Source: Nocardioides antri
GTDB taxonomy: Bacteria; Actinomycetota; Actinomycetes; Propionibacteriales; Nocardioidaceae
Assembly: GCF_008373765.1 (NCBI RefSeq)
Contig: NZ_VUJW01000010.1
Location: forward strand, 248,001 to 312,000
Length of the DNA: 64,000 nt
Direction: 5' to 3'
The translations under genes and the position numbers were made by a program. Below are positions 8,654 through 15,947 of the stretch, one piece after another (positions within the stretch are counted from its first letter, which is position 1; each line of letters starts with the position of its first letter). The notes below the pieces were generated by a model. That model was not told where the DNA came from. It made no database searches and saw nothing but the letters and a program-made list of their open reading frames with translations.

Positions 8654-9024
8654 CCGGCGCGCTCGCGGCGCGCGCTGCGGTCGCCGTGCTCGCGCTGGTC
8701 GGTGGGGCGACCATCGGCTGCGCCGCCGTCGTACTGCACCGGTACTGGTGGGGCCTCCTGCTCGGCGTCGCGGCGACGGCAGCACTGCTGGTGGCGATCC
8801 CGGGCGGCTGGTGGCGCCGGCTCCCGTTCGCCCTGGGGTGGGTCGCGGCGGTGTTGGTGCTCACCGGTGAGCGGCCGGAGGGAGACCTGCTCGTGACGCA
8901 GACGGCGACCGGCTACCTGCTGCTCGCGGCAGGCCTGGGCGTCCTGCTCGGTGGGGTGGTGGGGCTCCGGCGGCACCCCGCCGCCGACCCCTCGATTAAC
9001 GATCGGGGCGCATCGACTTCCTAG
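8650..9024 (+). CDS. DUF6113-type small membrane protein
   Basis: A 124-residue integral membrane protein with about four hydrophobic segments (residues 7-30, 30-48, 57-73 and 87-108) and a short polar C terminus. It is commonly found directly after mshB in actinobacteria. GTG start overlaps the mshB stop (GTGA). No enzymatic motif is visible; the role is unknown. Confidence 0.7.
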   Translation: MTGALAARAAVAVLALVGGATIGCAAVVLHRYWWGLLLGVAATAALLVAIPGGWWRRLPFALGWVAAVLVLTGERPEGDLLVTQTATGYLLLAAGLGVLLGGVVGLRRHPAADPSINDRGASTS

Positions 9025-9027
9025 GAT
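9022..9027 (+). promoter_or_regulatory. -10 box TAGGAT of a probable leaderless transcript
   Basis: TAGGAT ends six bases before the GTG of the VanW gene, so transcription would begin at or within a base or two of the start codon. There is no Shine-Dalgarno sequence in between. The same arrangement recurs at many genes of this window (see findings). Confidence 0.5.
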
Positions 9028-9033
9028 GCTGGT

Positions 9034-10788
9034 GTGACGTTGTGGGAGGGGCCGGACGCCGGCAAGCCGGAGAAGCGCGAACGCCCGGGGGGCGCGGTCG
9101 TGGCGTTCGTCGTCGTGCTGCTCCTCGTCCTGGTCGCCGGAGGCTATGCCGCGGCCCACGCCGTGGCGGGTGACAAGGTCCCCCTCGGCACCAAGGTCTC
9201 GGGCGTCGACGTCGGGGGGATGACCCGCGACGAGGCCGTCGCGGAGCTCGAGGAGGCCTTCGCCGACCGCGCCTCCGAGCCGATCCGGGTGGAGGTCAAG
9301 GGCGGTCGCTCCGCCGACGTGAGCCCCGGGGAGATCGGGCTCGCGATCGACTACGGCGCGTCCGTGGACGCTGCCGGGGCTGGCGACAGCTGGAGTCCTG
9401 CCCGCCAGTGGGACTACTTCACCGGCGGTGACGACGTCGAAGCGGTCGTCGAGGTCGACGAGGGCCAGCTGTCGGCCAAGCTCGCCGAGCTGTCCGCGGG
9501 CCTCGGGGTGCCGCCGCAGGACGGTCGCGTCGTGTTCGGCGCGGACGGCGTCGACGTCGTCGACCCGGTCCCGGGTGAGGCCGTCGACCCGGAGGCGGCG
9601 CGCGAGGCGATCACCGAGGCGTTCCTGGGTGAGGAGGACACCGTCGAGCTCGCCGTCACCGACGCGGAGCCCGACATCGACGAGGACGACGTCCAGGAGG
9701 CGCTGGACAGCTTCGCCAACCCGGCGATGTCCGCAGCCGTCACCCTGGTCTTCGGCGACTCCAGGGTCCGGCTGCAGCCGAAGCAGTACGCCAAGGCGCT
9801 CTCGATGGTGCCGGAGGGCGGCGAGCTGGTGCCGAAGATCGACGAGCGGACGGTCACCCGCCTCGTGAAGGGCGCTACGACCGCCGGCAAGCCGGTCGAC
9901 GCGACCGTGAAGCTCGTCGACGGCAAGCCCAAGGTGATCCCGGCGAAGCCCGGCGTGGAGTTCGAGTCGGACGACGTCGTGGCGGTCTTCACCGCGCTCC
10001 TGGCCGCGCGCGGGCGCGAGCGCACCGGCGAGGTCAAGGCCACGGTCCGCGAGGCCGACTTCACCACCAAGGACGCGCGGGACCTCGGGATCAAGCGCAA
10101 GGTCTCGGAGTTCACGACCTACTACCCCCACGCGGACTACCGCAACGTCAACATCGGCCGTGCCGCGGAGCTGATCGACGGCACGATCCTCAAGCCCGGT
10201 GAGACGTTCTCCCTGAACGACACCGTGGGGGAGCGCACCGCGGAGAACGGGTTCACGATCGGCTACACGATCCAGGACGGCATCCTGAAGCTGGACTACG
10301 GCGGCGGTGTCTCGCAGATGGCGACGACGACGTTCAACGCGATGTTCTTCGCCGGCCTCGAGGACGTCGAGCACAAGCCGCACTCGTTCTACATCGACCG
10401 CTACCCGGAGGGCCGCGAGGCCACCGTCGCCTGGCCGGACCTCGACCTGAAGTTCCGCAACGACACCGACTACGGCGTCCTCATCCACGCCACGGTCACG
10501 CCGAGCACCTACTCGACGCAGGGCGTCGTCACCGTCCAGATGTACTCGACCAAGGTGTGGGACATCGAGTCGCGGACCTCGGAGCGCTACAACTACCGCG
10601 CTCCGGCGACCCGCCACCTGACCACGCCCGACTGCGAGGCCTTCACCGGCTACTCGGGCTTCGACGTCGACGTGACCCGCGTCTTCCGGGAGCACGGCGA
10701 GGACGAGATCCACCACACCGAGGAGTTCCACACCTCCTACACCCCCGCCGACACGGTGGTGTGCGGCCCGGCCCCGGACGAGGACTGA
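9034..10788 (+). CDS. VanW family protein with YoaR-like peptidoglycan-binding domains
   Basis: A 584-residue envelope protein. One transmembrane anchor (residues about 22-45) is followed by two YoaR/peptidoglycan-binding-4-like domains (about residues 55-330; first marker GVDVGGMTRDEAVAELE) and a C-terminal VanW domain (about 355-520). The VanW domain has the typical FSLNDTVGERTAENGF and YGGGVSQMATTTFNA motifs. It probably acts on or binds cell wall in the extracytoplasmic space; VanW has no firmly known reaction. The start is GTG, six bases after TAGGAT, a likely leaderless transcript. Confidence 0.9.
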   Translation: MTLWEGPDAGKPEKRERPGGAVVAFVVVLLLVLVAGGYAAAHAVAGDKVPLGTKVSGVDVGGMTRDEAVAELEEAFADRASEPIRVEVKGGRSADVSPGEIGLAIDYGASVDAAGAGDSWSPARQWDYFTGGDDVEAVVEVDEGQLSAKLAELSAGLGVPPQDGRVVFGADGVDVVDPVPGEAVDPEAAREAITEAFLGEEDTVELAVTDAEPDIDEDDVQEALDSFANPAMSAAVTLVFGDSRVRLQPKQYAKALSMVPEGGELVPKIDERTVTRLVKGATTAGKPVDATVKLVDGKPKVIPAKPGVEFESDDVVAVFTALLAARGRERTGEVKATVREADFTTKDARDLGIKRKVSEFTTYYPHADYRNVNIGRAAELIDGTILKPGETFSLNDTVGERTAENGFTIGYTIQDGILKLDYGGGVSQMATTTFNAMFFAGLEDVEHKPHSFYIDRYPEGREATVAWPDLDLKFRNDTDYGVLIHATVTPSTYSTQGVVTVQMYSTKVWDIESRTSERYNYRAPATRHLTTPDCEAFTGYSGFDVDVTRVFREHGEDEIHHTEEFHTSYTPADTVVCGPAPDED

Positions 10789-10806
10789 CCGGAAAACGCC
10801 CCCGTA

Positions 10807-10824
10807 TCGCCCGGTCCCGGGCGA
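10807..10824 (+). terminator. Hairpin after the VanW gene
   Basis: A perfect 8-bp GC stem (TCGCCCGG and its complement) with a two-base loop, 18 bases after the VanW stop. There is no T-tract, so it would be an L-shaped terminator as is common in actinobacteria. It would also exclude the upstream ATG candidates of the next gene. Confidence 0.4.
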
Positions 10825-10892
10825 TGATGGAGGCCGCCGGACCCCCTTGGGCCGGCGACCCTGTCATGTCGGTCGAGCCGGGGAGGGCCCTG

Positions 10893-11435
10893 ATGTTGCT
10901 CCGTGCGGCGCTCGTGCCTCCCGAGGAGACGCTCGAGGAGCTCTGGGACGCGACGCGTGCGCTGCGGTCGGTGCCCGGTGTGGCGGCGACGCCGCGCGAG
11001 GAGCTCGACATCCCGATCACCTCGTTCGGCAGCCTGCTGCCGCCGGACTGCGACCGCCTCGCGCACATGCTGCGCAGGGCGTTCGAGGGGGCGGAGGCGC
11101 CGATCGTCTGGTTCGACGGTGCGCGCAGCGAGGAGGACTCGACCGTCACGCTCGGCCTCGCCGGGGACGTCGAGCCACTCGCCGATCTGGCCCGATTCGT
11201 GCCGGAGGCCGCCGAGAACATGCGCCTCTACGTCGACCGGCGCCAGTTCCGTCCCCGCATCCAGGTCGCGACGATCGGTCCCGAGTCGTCGCCGACCCTG
11301 CTGGCGGCAGCGCTCGACAACCTCGCCGGGTGGAGCGGGAGCCCCTGGGCGGTGCCGGGTCTTTCCCTGGTCCGCACCCGCTGGCTGGGTGGGGAGAAGC
11401 GGCCCGAGGAGTACGACCTGATCGCGCTGTCCTGA
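10893..11435 (+). CDS. 2'-5' RNA ligase (2H phosphoesterase)-like protein lacking the catalytic histidines
   Basis: A 180-residue protein whose two repeats align by pattern with the 2H phosphoesterase fold. The first motif, normally HxTxxFLG-like, reads IPITSFGSL (about residue 46), and the second, normally FRPHITLAR-like, reads FRPRIQVATI (about residue 120). In both, the catalytic His is absent. The protein is therefore probably not an active phosphodiesterase and may only bind nucleotide or RNA. I chose ATG 10893, which has GGGGAGGG five bases upstream; ATGs at 10824 and 10866 have no ribosome site. Assignment to the fold is by eye. Confidence 0.55.
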   Translation: MLLRAALVPPEETLEELWDATRALRSVPGVAATPREELDIPITSFGSLLPPDCDRLAHMLRRAFEGAEAPIVWFDGARSEEDSTVTLGLAGDVEPLADLARFVPEAAENMRLYVDRRQFRPRIQVATIGPESSPTLLAAALDNLAGWSGSPWAVPGLSLVRTRWLGGEKRPEEYDLIALS

Positions 11436-11473
11436 CCGGCGCCCGTCGCGCCCGCCTGCCGTTCCGGTAGAGT

Positions 11474-11487
11474 GAGAACACGTTCTA
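11474..11487 (+). promoter_or_regulatory. KstR-like operator upstream of the DUF35/thiolase pair
   Basis: The core AGAACACGTTCT followed by A matches the KstR consensus TNNAACNNGTTNNA at every fixed position except the first (G for T). It lies just downstream of TAGAGT (11468-11473), a candidate -10, and 20 bases upstream of the ATG of the next gene, where a repressor would block initiation. KstR controls sterol side-chain and ring degradation in actinobacteria. Confidence 0.6.
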
Positions 11488-11506
11488 GTTTTCACGGAGT
11501 GGGTGG

Positions 11507-11944
11507 ATGACGACTTCGACACCGGCAGTGCCGGGGTGGTTCACGACGGGTGACGAGCCGCGGCTGGTGGCCTCGCGCTGCACGTCCTGCGGCACCCTGG
11601 TGTTCCCGCCACCCCCGCCCGAGGCCGCGAGCTTCTGCCGGAACCCGGTCTGCGACGGCGAGACGCACGAGCCGGCCGAGCTGTCCCGGGTCGGCCGGGT
11701 GTGGTCCTATACGGACGCGCAGTACCAGCCGCCGGCGCCGTACGTCCCGACCACCGACCCGTTCGAGCCGTTCGCGATCGCCGCGGTGGAGCTGCCGGAG
11801 GGACTGGTCGTGCTCGGCCAGGTCGCTGCCGGCTATGGCGTGGCCGACCTCGCGGTCGGGGCCGAGGTCGAGCTGGTCGTGGAGACCCTGGACGCCGACG
11901 AGAGCGGCGAGCGCACGATCTGGCGATGGAGGCCGACCCGATGA
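11507..11944 (+). CDS. Zn-ribbon/OB-fold protein (DUF35), partner of the adjacent thiolase
   Basis: A 145-residue DUF35 protein with an N-terminal zinc ribbon (CTSCGTLVFPP, then a CRNPVC pair around residues 43-48) and a C-terminal OB fold. Such proteins form complexes with thiolase-like lipid-transfer proteins, for example in the retro-aldol cleavage of steroid side-chain CoA thioesters. It overlaps the thiolase start by four bases (ATGA), so the two are coupled. A KstR-like site lies upstream. The order DUF35 then thiolase resembles the ltp loci of the mycobacterial sterol regulon. Confidence 0.85.
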   Translation: MTTSTPAVPGWFTTGDEPRLVASRCTSCGTLVFPPPPPEAASFCRNPVCDGETHEPAELSRVGRVWSYTDAQYQPPAPYVPTTDPFEPFAIAAVELPEGLVVLGQVAAGYGVADLAVGAEVELVVETLDADESGERTIWRWRPTR

Positions 11945-13128
11945 GCAACGCGATCGCCGTCGCCGGCGTGGGGATGCACCCGTGGGGCAAGTGGGGCCGT
12001 CCGTTCGTGGAGTACGGCGTGCACGCGGCCCGGGCCGCGCTCACCGACTCCGGCATCCGGTGGAGCGACGTCGACCTGGTGGTGGGCGGCGAGACCGTCC
12101 GCAACGGGTACGCCGGCTACGTCGCGGGCTCGACGTTCGCCTCGGCGCTCGGGTGGAACGGCGCGCGGGTCGCGACGTCGTACGCCGCCTGCGCGACGGG
12201 TGCCCAGGCCCTGGACACCGCCCGGGCGCGGATCCTCGCCGGCCTGTCCGAGGTGGCACTCGTCGTCGGCGCCGACACCACCCCCAAGGGCTTCCTCGCC
12301 CCGAACGCGGGTGAGCGGTGGACCGACCCGGACTGGCTGCGGTTCCGGCTGCTCGGCATGACCAACCCGGCGTACTTCGCGCTCTACGCGCGGCGCCGGA
12401 TGGACCTGTACGGCGCCACCAGCGAGGACTTCGCGCAGGTCAAGGTGAAGAACGCCCGCCACGGCCTCGAGAACCCCAATGCGCGCTACCGCAAGGAGGT
12501 CGCCGTCGCCGACGTCCTCGGCTCGGCGATCGTCTCCGACCCGCTGCACCTCCTCGACATCTGCGCGACCTCCGACGGCGCGGCCGCGGTCGTGCTGACC
12601 AGCCTCGACTACGCGCGCCGGCACGGGATCGCCGATCCGGTGCGGGTGGAGGCGGTCTCGACGGTCACGCCGACCTTCCCCAACGCGGTGATCGACATGC
12701 CGCTCCTCGCCACCGACCACGCCGCGGGTGGCGCTCCGGAGCGGACGTTCAAGGAGTCGATCGCGCACGCGGCCTACGAAGAGGCGGGGATCGGACCGGA
12801 CGACGTGGACGTCGCCGAGGTCTACGACCTGTCGACCGCGCTCGAGCTCGACTGGATCGAGGACCTCGGGCTGTGCAAGCGCGGCGAGGCGGAGGTGCTC
12901 CTCCGGGCCGGCGACACGACCGTCGGTGGCCGGATCCCCGTCAACCCCTCCGGCGGTCTCGCCTGCTTCGGTGAGGCCGTGCCCGCCCAGGCGCTCGCCC
13001 AGGTCTGCGAGCTCGCCTGGCAGCTGCGCGGGCAGGCCACCGGACGCCAGGTCGAGGGTGCGCGGGTCGGGATCACCGCCAACCAGGGGCTGTTCGGGCA
13101 CGGGTCGTCGGTGGTGCTGGCGCGCTGA
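11941..13128 (+). CDS. Thiolase-superfamily lipid-transfer protein (Ltp-like)
   Basis: A 395-residue protein of the SCP-x thiolase/lipid-transfer group. It has the nucleophile-region motif YAACATGAQALD (Cys near residue 85) and the C-terminal NPSGGLACFGEAVPAQAL region with the second conserved Cys. The HEAF motif of degradative thiolases is replaced by EVYD (about residue 298), as in Ltp2-type aldolases. With its DUF35 partner it may cleave a steroid- or branched-chain acyl-CoA. The substrate is inference from context; no other sterol gene lies in the window. Confidence 0.8.
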   Translation: MSNAIAVAGVGMHPWGKWGRPFVEYGVHAARAALTDSGIRWSDVDLVVGGETVRNGYAGYVAGSTFASALGWNGARVATSYAACATGAQALDTARARILAGLSEVALVVGADTTPKGFLAPNAGERWTDPDWLRFRLLGMTNPAYFALYARRRMDLYGATSEDFAQVKVKNARHGLENPNARYRKEVAVADVLGSAIVSDPLHLLDICATSDGAAAVVLTSLDYARRHGIADPVRVEAVSTVTPTFPNAVIDMPLLATDHAAGGAPERTFKESIAHAAYEEAGIGPDDVDVAEVYDLSTALELDWIEDLGLCKRGEAEVLLRAGDTTVGGRIPVNPSGGLACFGEAVPAQALAQVCELAWQLRGQATGRQVEGARVGITANQGLFGHGSSVVLAR

Positions 13129-13138
13129 GGGCGGGCGT

Positions 13139-13226
13139 GGAATACCCGGTCTACCGGGTATCCCACGGGTTGTCAGCCATTGCAGAAGCGGACAACCCGA
13201 TGAATACCCGGTCGACCGGGTATTCC
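13139..13226. repeat. Nested inverted repeat, two 36-base arms each containing a palindrome
   Basis: Arm 1 (13139-13174) and arm 2 (13191-13226) are inverted copies differing at four of 36 positions, separated by a 16-base loop (13175-13190). Each arm itself contains a near-perfect palindrome of about 22 bases centred on ACCCGGTC and its complement, and the inner ends form an 8-bp stem (GGGTTGTC / GACAACCC). It fills the gap between the convergent thiolase and cyclase genes, so it could serve as a two-way terminator or be a small palindromic element. Confidence 0.8.
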
Positions 13227-13235
13227 GCGCCCGGC

Positions 13236-14063
13236 TCAGACCGGCGGGACGACCCGCCAGACGACGTACTCCCCGGGGAGGCCCCTGAGCTCGATCGGCT
13301 CGGTGGGGTCGATGAGGTCGACCGCGGCGTCGGCGTCGAGCGACTCCCGGACGGCGTCGCTGGCCAGCACCTCGCCGCCGGACGCGAGGTCTGCTACCCG
13401 GGCCGCCAGGGCGACGTTCTCGCCGAAGTAGTCGCCGCCCTTGGCGACGACCTGGCCGGTGTGGATGCCGATCCGCACCCGGACCTTGCCGTGCCGGCGG
13501 AGAAGGTCGGAGGGGCGCCGGAGGTCGCTCTGGATCGCGACCGCGGCCCGGCAGGCGGCCTCGGCGTCCCGGAACGCGACCATGAACCCGTCTCCGGCGG
13601 TCTTGACGACCTGGCCGCGATACTGCCCGATCCGAGCCCGCAGCACCTGGTCGTGCGCCTCGAGGACCCGCACCCAGGTCTTGTCACCCATCCGGGCGTT
13701 GAGCTGGGTGGAGTTCTCGATGTCGGAGAAGAAGAGGGTGACCGTGCCGTCGGGCGCCGCCATGTGGACGATCTCGGCCTGCTCCTCGCCGGCCCACGCC
13801 GTGAGGTCCTCGATCGTGCTCTGGATGACGCCGGTGATGCCCTGCTCGCGCACCTTGCTCGCGGTCCGGATCACCCGGCTGATCGCGCGCTCGGTCGGGT
13901 TCTGCGCGGGCGGCGGCCGGAGGGCGGTGGCGAGGTCGGCCTCGAGCAGCTCGATCCGCTCGGCGTCGGCTGCCAGCGCGGCCCGCTGGCGGCGTACGAC
14001 GATGACGAGCGCGACCACGGCGCAGAGCAGGGCCCCGCACAGGACCCCCAGGACGACCGTCAC
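13236..14063 (-). CDS. Adenylate/guanylate cyclase (class III) with N-terminal membrane segment
   Basis: A 275-residue protein. One transmembrane helix (about residues 2-24) is followed by a short coiled region and a class III cyclase catalytic domain (about residues 110-270). Catalytic features are present: FSDIENST and AGDGFMVAF supply the two metal-binding Asp residues, and GENVALAARVADLA supplies the transition-state Asn/Arg. The Lys in VVKTAGDG suggests ATP. The GTG at 14063 is preceded on the minus strand by TACGCT at six bases, arguing for a leaderless mRNA and this start. It diverges from the AAA+ gene. Confidence 0.85.
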   Translation of the reverse strand: MTVVLGVLCGALLCAVVALVIVVRRQRAALAADAERIELLEADLATALRPPPAQNPTERAISRVIRTASKVREQGITGVIQSTIEDLTAWAGEEQAEIVHMAAPDGTVTLFFSDIENSTQLNARMGDKTWVRVLEAHDQVLRARIGQYRGQVVKTAGDGFMVAFRDAEAACRAAVAIQSDLRRPSDLLRRHGKVRVRIGIHTGQVVAKGGDYFGENVALAARVADLASGGEVLASDAVRESLDADAAVDLIDPTEPIELRGLPGEYVVWRVVPPV

Positions 14064-14155
14064 GGCGTCAGCGTAGAGCCAGCGGTCGGTGCGTGAGGGA
14101 CATCCGACGGTGACGACCACCACGTCGGAGTTGCCGCCGTGAGTAGCGTGTGGGC

Positions 14156-15565
14156 GTGGCCAACGAACTCGGCGCCCCGACGATCAGCACCCTCGGCGAG
14201 CTGCGCTCCTCAGGGCACGTCCAGAAGACGCTCCGCGAGGAGATCCGCGACAACCTGCTCCGCAAGCTGGCGGCGGGGGACGACCCCTGGCCGGGCCTGC
14301 ACGGCTTCGAGTCGACCGTGGTCCCGCAGCTCGAGCGGGCGCTGCTCGCCGGGCACGACGTGGTGCTCCTCGGTGAGCGCGGCCAGGGCAAGACCCGGCT
14401 GCTGCGGACGATCCTCGGCCTGCTCGACGAGTGGACGCCGGTCATCTCCGGGTCCGAGCTCGGCGAGCACCCCTACGAGCCGATCACCGTCGCCTCCCAG
14501 TCGGCGGTCGCGGCGCACGGCGACGACCTGCGCATCTCGTGGCGGCACCGCACGGAGCGCTATGCCGAGAAGCTGGCGACCCCTGACACGTCGGTCGCCG
14601 ACCTGATCGGCGACGTCGACCCGATGAAGGTGGCCGAGGGGCGCTCGCTGGGCGACCCGGAGACGATCCACTTCGGGCTGATCCCGCGGAGCCACAGGGG
14701 GATCGTCGCCATCAACGAGCTTCCCGACCTGGCCGAGCGGATCCAGGTCGCGATGCTCAACGTGATGGAGGAGCGCGACATCCAGATCCGCGGCTACGTC
14801 CTGCGGCTGCCCCTCGACGTGCTCGTGGTCGCGTCCGCCAACCCGGAGGACTACACCAACCGCGGCCGGATCATCACGCCGCTGAAGGACCGGTTCGGCG
14901 CCGAGATCCGCACCCACTACCCGGCCGAGCTCGCCGCGGAGATGGCGGTCATCCGGCAGGAGGCGCACCTCGTCGCCGACGTGCCCGAGCCGCTGCTCGA
15001 GGTGCTCGCCCGCTTCACCCGCAACCTGCGCGAGTCGACCGCGGTCGATCAACGCTCGGGCGTCTCGGCGAGGTTCGCGATCGCGGGCGCCGAGACCATC
15101 GCGGCGTCCGCGCTCCGGCGGGCGACGGTGCTCGGCGAGGACACCGCCGTCGCCCGCGTGGTCGACCTCGAGACGGCGGTCGACGTGCTCGGCGGCAAGA
15201 TCGAGTTCGAGTCGGGGGAGGAGGGCCGGGAGGCGGAGATCCTCACCCACCTGCTGCGCACCGCCACCGCCGAGACGGTGCGCCAGCACTTCCGCGGCCT
15301 CGACTTCGCGCTCCTCGTGGAGGCCATCGAGGAGGGCGCGACGGTGACGACCGGGTCCGGCGTGTCCGCCCGCGACGTCCTCACCGGGCTTCCCGTGCTC
15401 GGCGAGTCCGAGCTCTACGACGACGTGTGCGAGCGGCTGTTCGGCGACGGAGGCGGGAGCACCGACGGCGAGCGGGCCTGCGCGATCGAGCTCGCGCTCG
15501 AGGGCCTGTTCCTCGCCCGCAAGATCGGCAAGGACACCGACGGAAGCGAGACCGTCTATGGCTGA
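14156..15565 (+). CDS. MoxR/magnesium-chelatase-like AAA+ ATPase
   Basis: A 469-residue AAA+ protein with Walker A GERGQGKTR (residues about 73-81), a Walker B-like segment IVAINELPDL, and a sensor motif VVASANPEDY. It belongs to the MoxR/chelatase-I group that works with VWA-domain partners to remodel proteins or insert cofactors. The VWA partner is two genes downstream. I chose GTG 14156, six bases after TAGCGT; GTG 14150 lies inside that spacer. It overlaps the OsmC gene by eight bases. Confidence 0.85.
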   Translation: MANELGAPTISTLGELRSSGHVQKTLREEIRDNLLRKLAAGDDPWPGLHGFESTVVPQLERALLAGHDVVLLGERGQGKTRLLRTILGLLDEWTPVISGSELGEHPYEPITVASQSAVAAHGDDLRISWRHRTERYAEKLATPDTSVADLIGDVDPMKVAEGRSLGDPETIHFGLIPRSHRGIVAINELPDLAERIQVAMLNVMEERDIQIRGYVLRLPLDVLVVASANPEDYTNRGRIITPLKDRFGAEIRTHYPAELAAEMAVIRQEAHLVADVPEPLLEVLARFTRNLRESTAVDQRSGVSARFAIAGAETIAASALRRATVLGEDTAVARVVDLETAVDVLGGKIEFESGEEGREAEILTHLLRTATAETVRQHFRGLDFALLVEAIEEGATVTTGSGVSARDVLTGLPVLGESELYDDVCERLFGDGGGSTDGERACAIELALEGLFLARKIGKDTDGSETVYG

Positions 15566-15947
15566 CCTCTCGCCGTACGGCGTCCGCGCCTCCGCCGGCA
15601 GCCTGCGGGCCGCCGACGGCGTCGTCCTGCCGCACGTCTGGACCGAGGAGGGCGTGGCCGCCGGCCCGGTGGCGAACGGTGCCCAGGCGTTCCACCTGTC
15701 GGTGGCCCTGTGCGTGCTCAACGACGTCTACCGCGAGGCCGAGCTGCTCGGCATCCCGGTGCAGGGCGTCGCGGTGGTCGCGGACGGAGGCTTCGACGTG
15801 ACCTGGGCGTCGACGGGCATCAGCTACCAGGCCGAGGTCGACAGCCCGGCCGACCCGTCCGACGTACGCCGCCTCCTCGACGTCGTCGACGAGGTCGCCG
15901 AGATCCCGCGGGCCGTGCGCGCCGGCGCCGAGGTGACCCGACGATGA
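15558..15947 (+). CDS. OsmC family protein
   Basis: A 129-residue OsmC/Ohr-fold protein, the group that reduces organic hydroperoxides via a Cys pair. Here a single Cys is seen in the core helix (FHLSVALCVLNDVYREAELLG); the second conserved Cys is not evident, so peroxidase activity is uncertain. It is wedged between the AAA+ and VWA genes with overlaps of 8 and 4 bases, so all three must be made together. Confidence 0.75.
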   Translation: MADLSPYGVRASAGSLRAADGVVLPHVWTEEGVAAGPVANGAQAFHLSVALCVLNDVYREAELLGIPVQGVAVVADGGFDVTWASTGISYQAEVDSPADPSDVRRLLDVVDEVAEIPRAVRAGAEVTRR

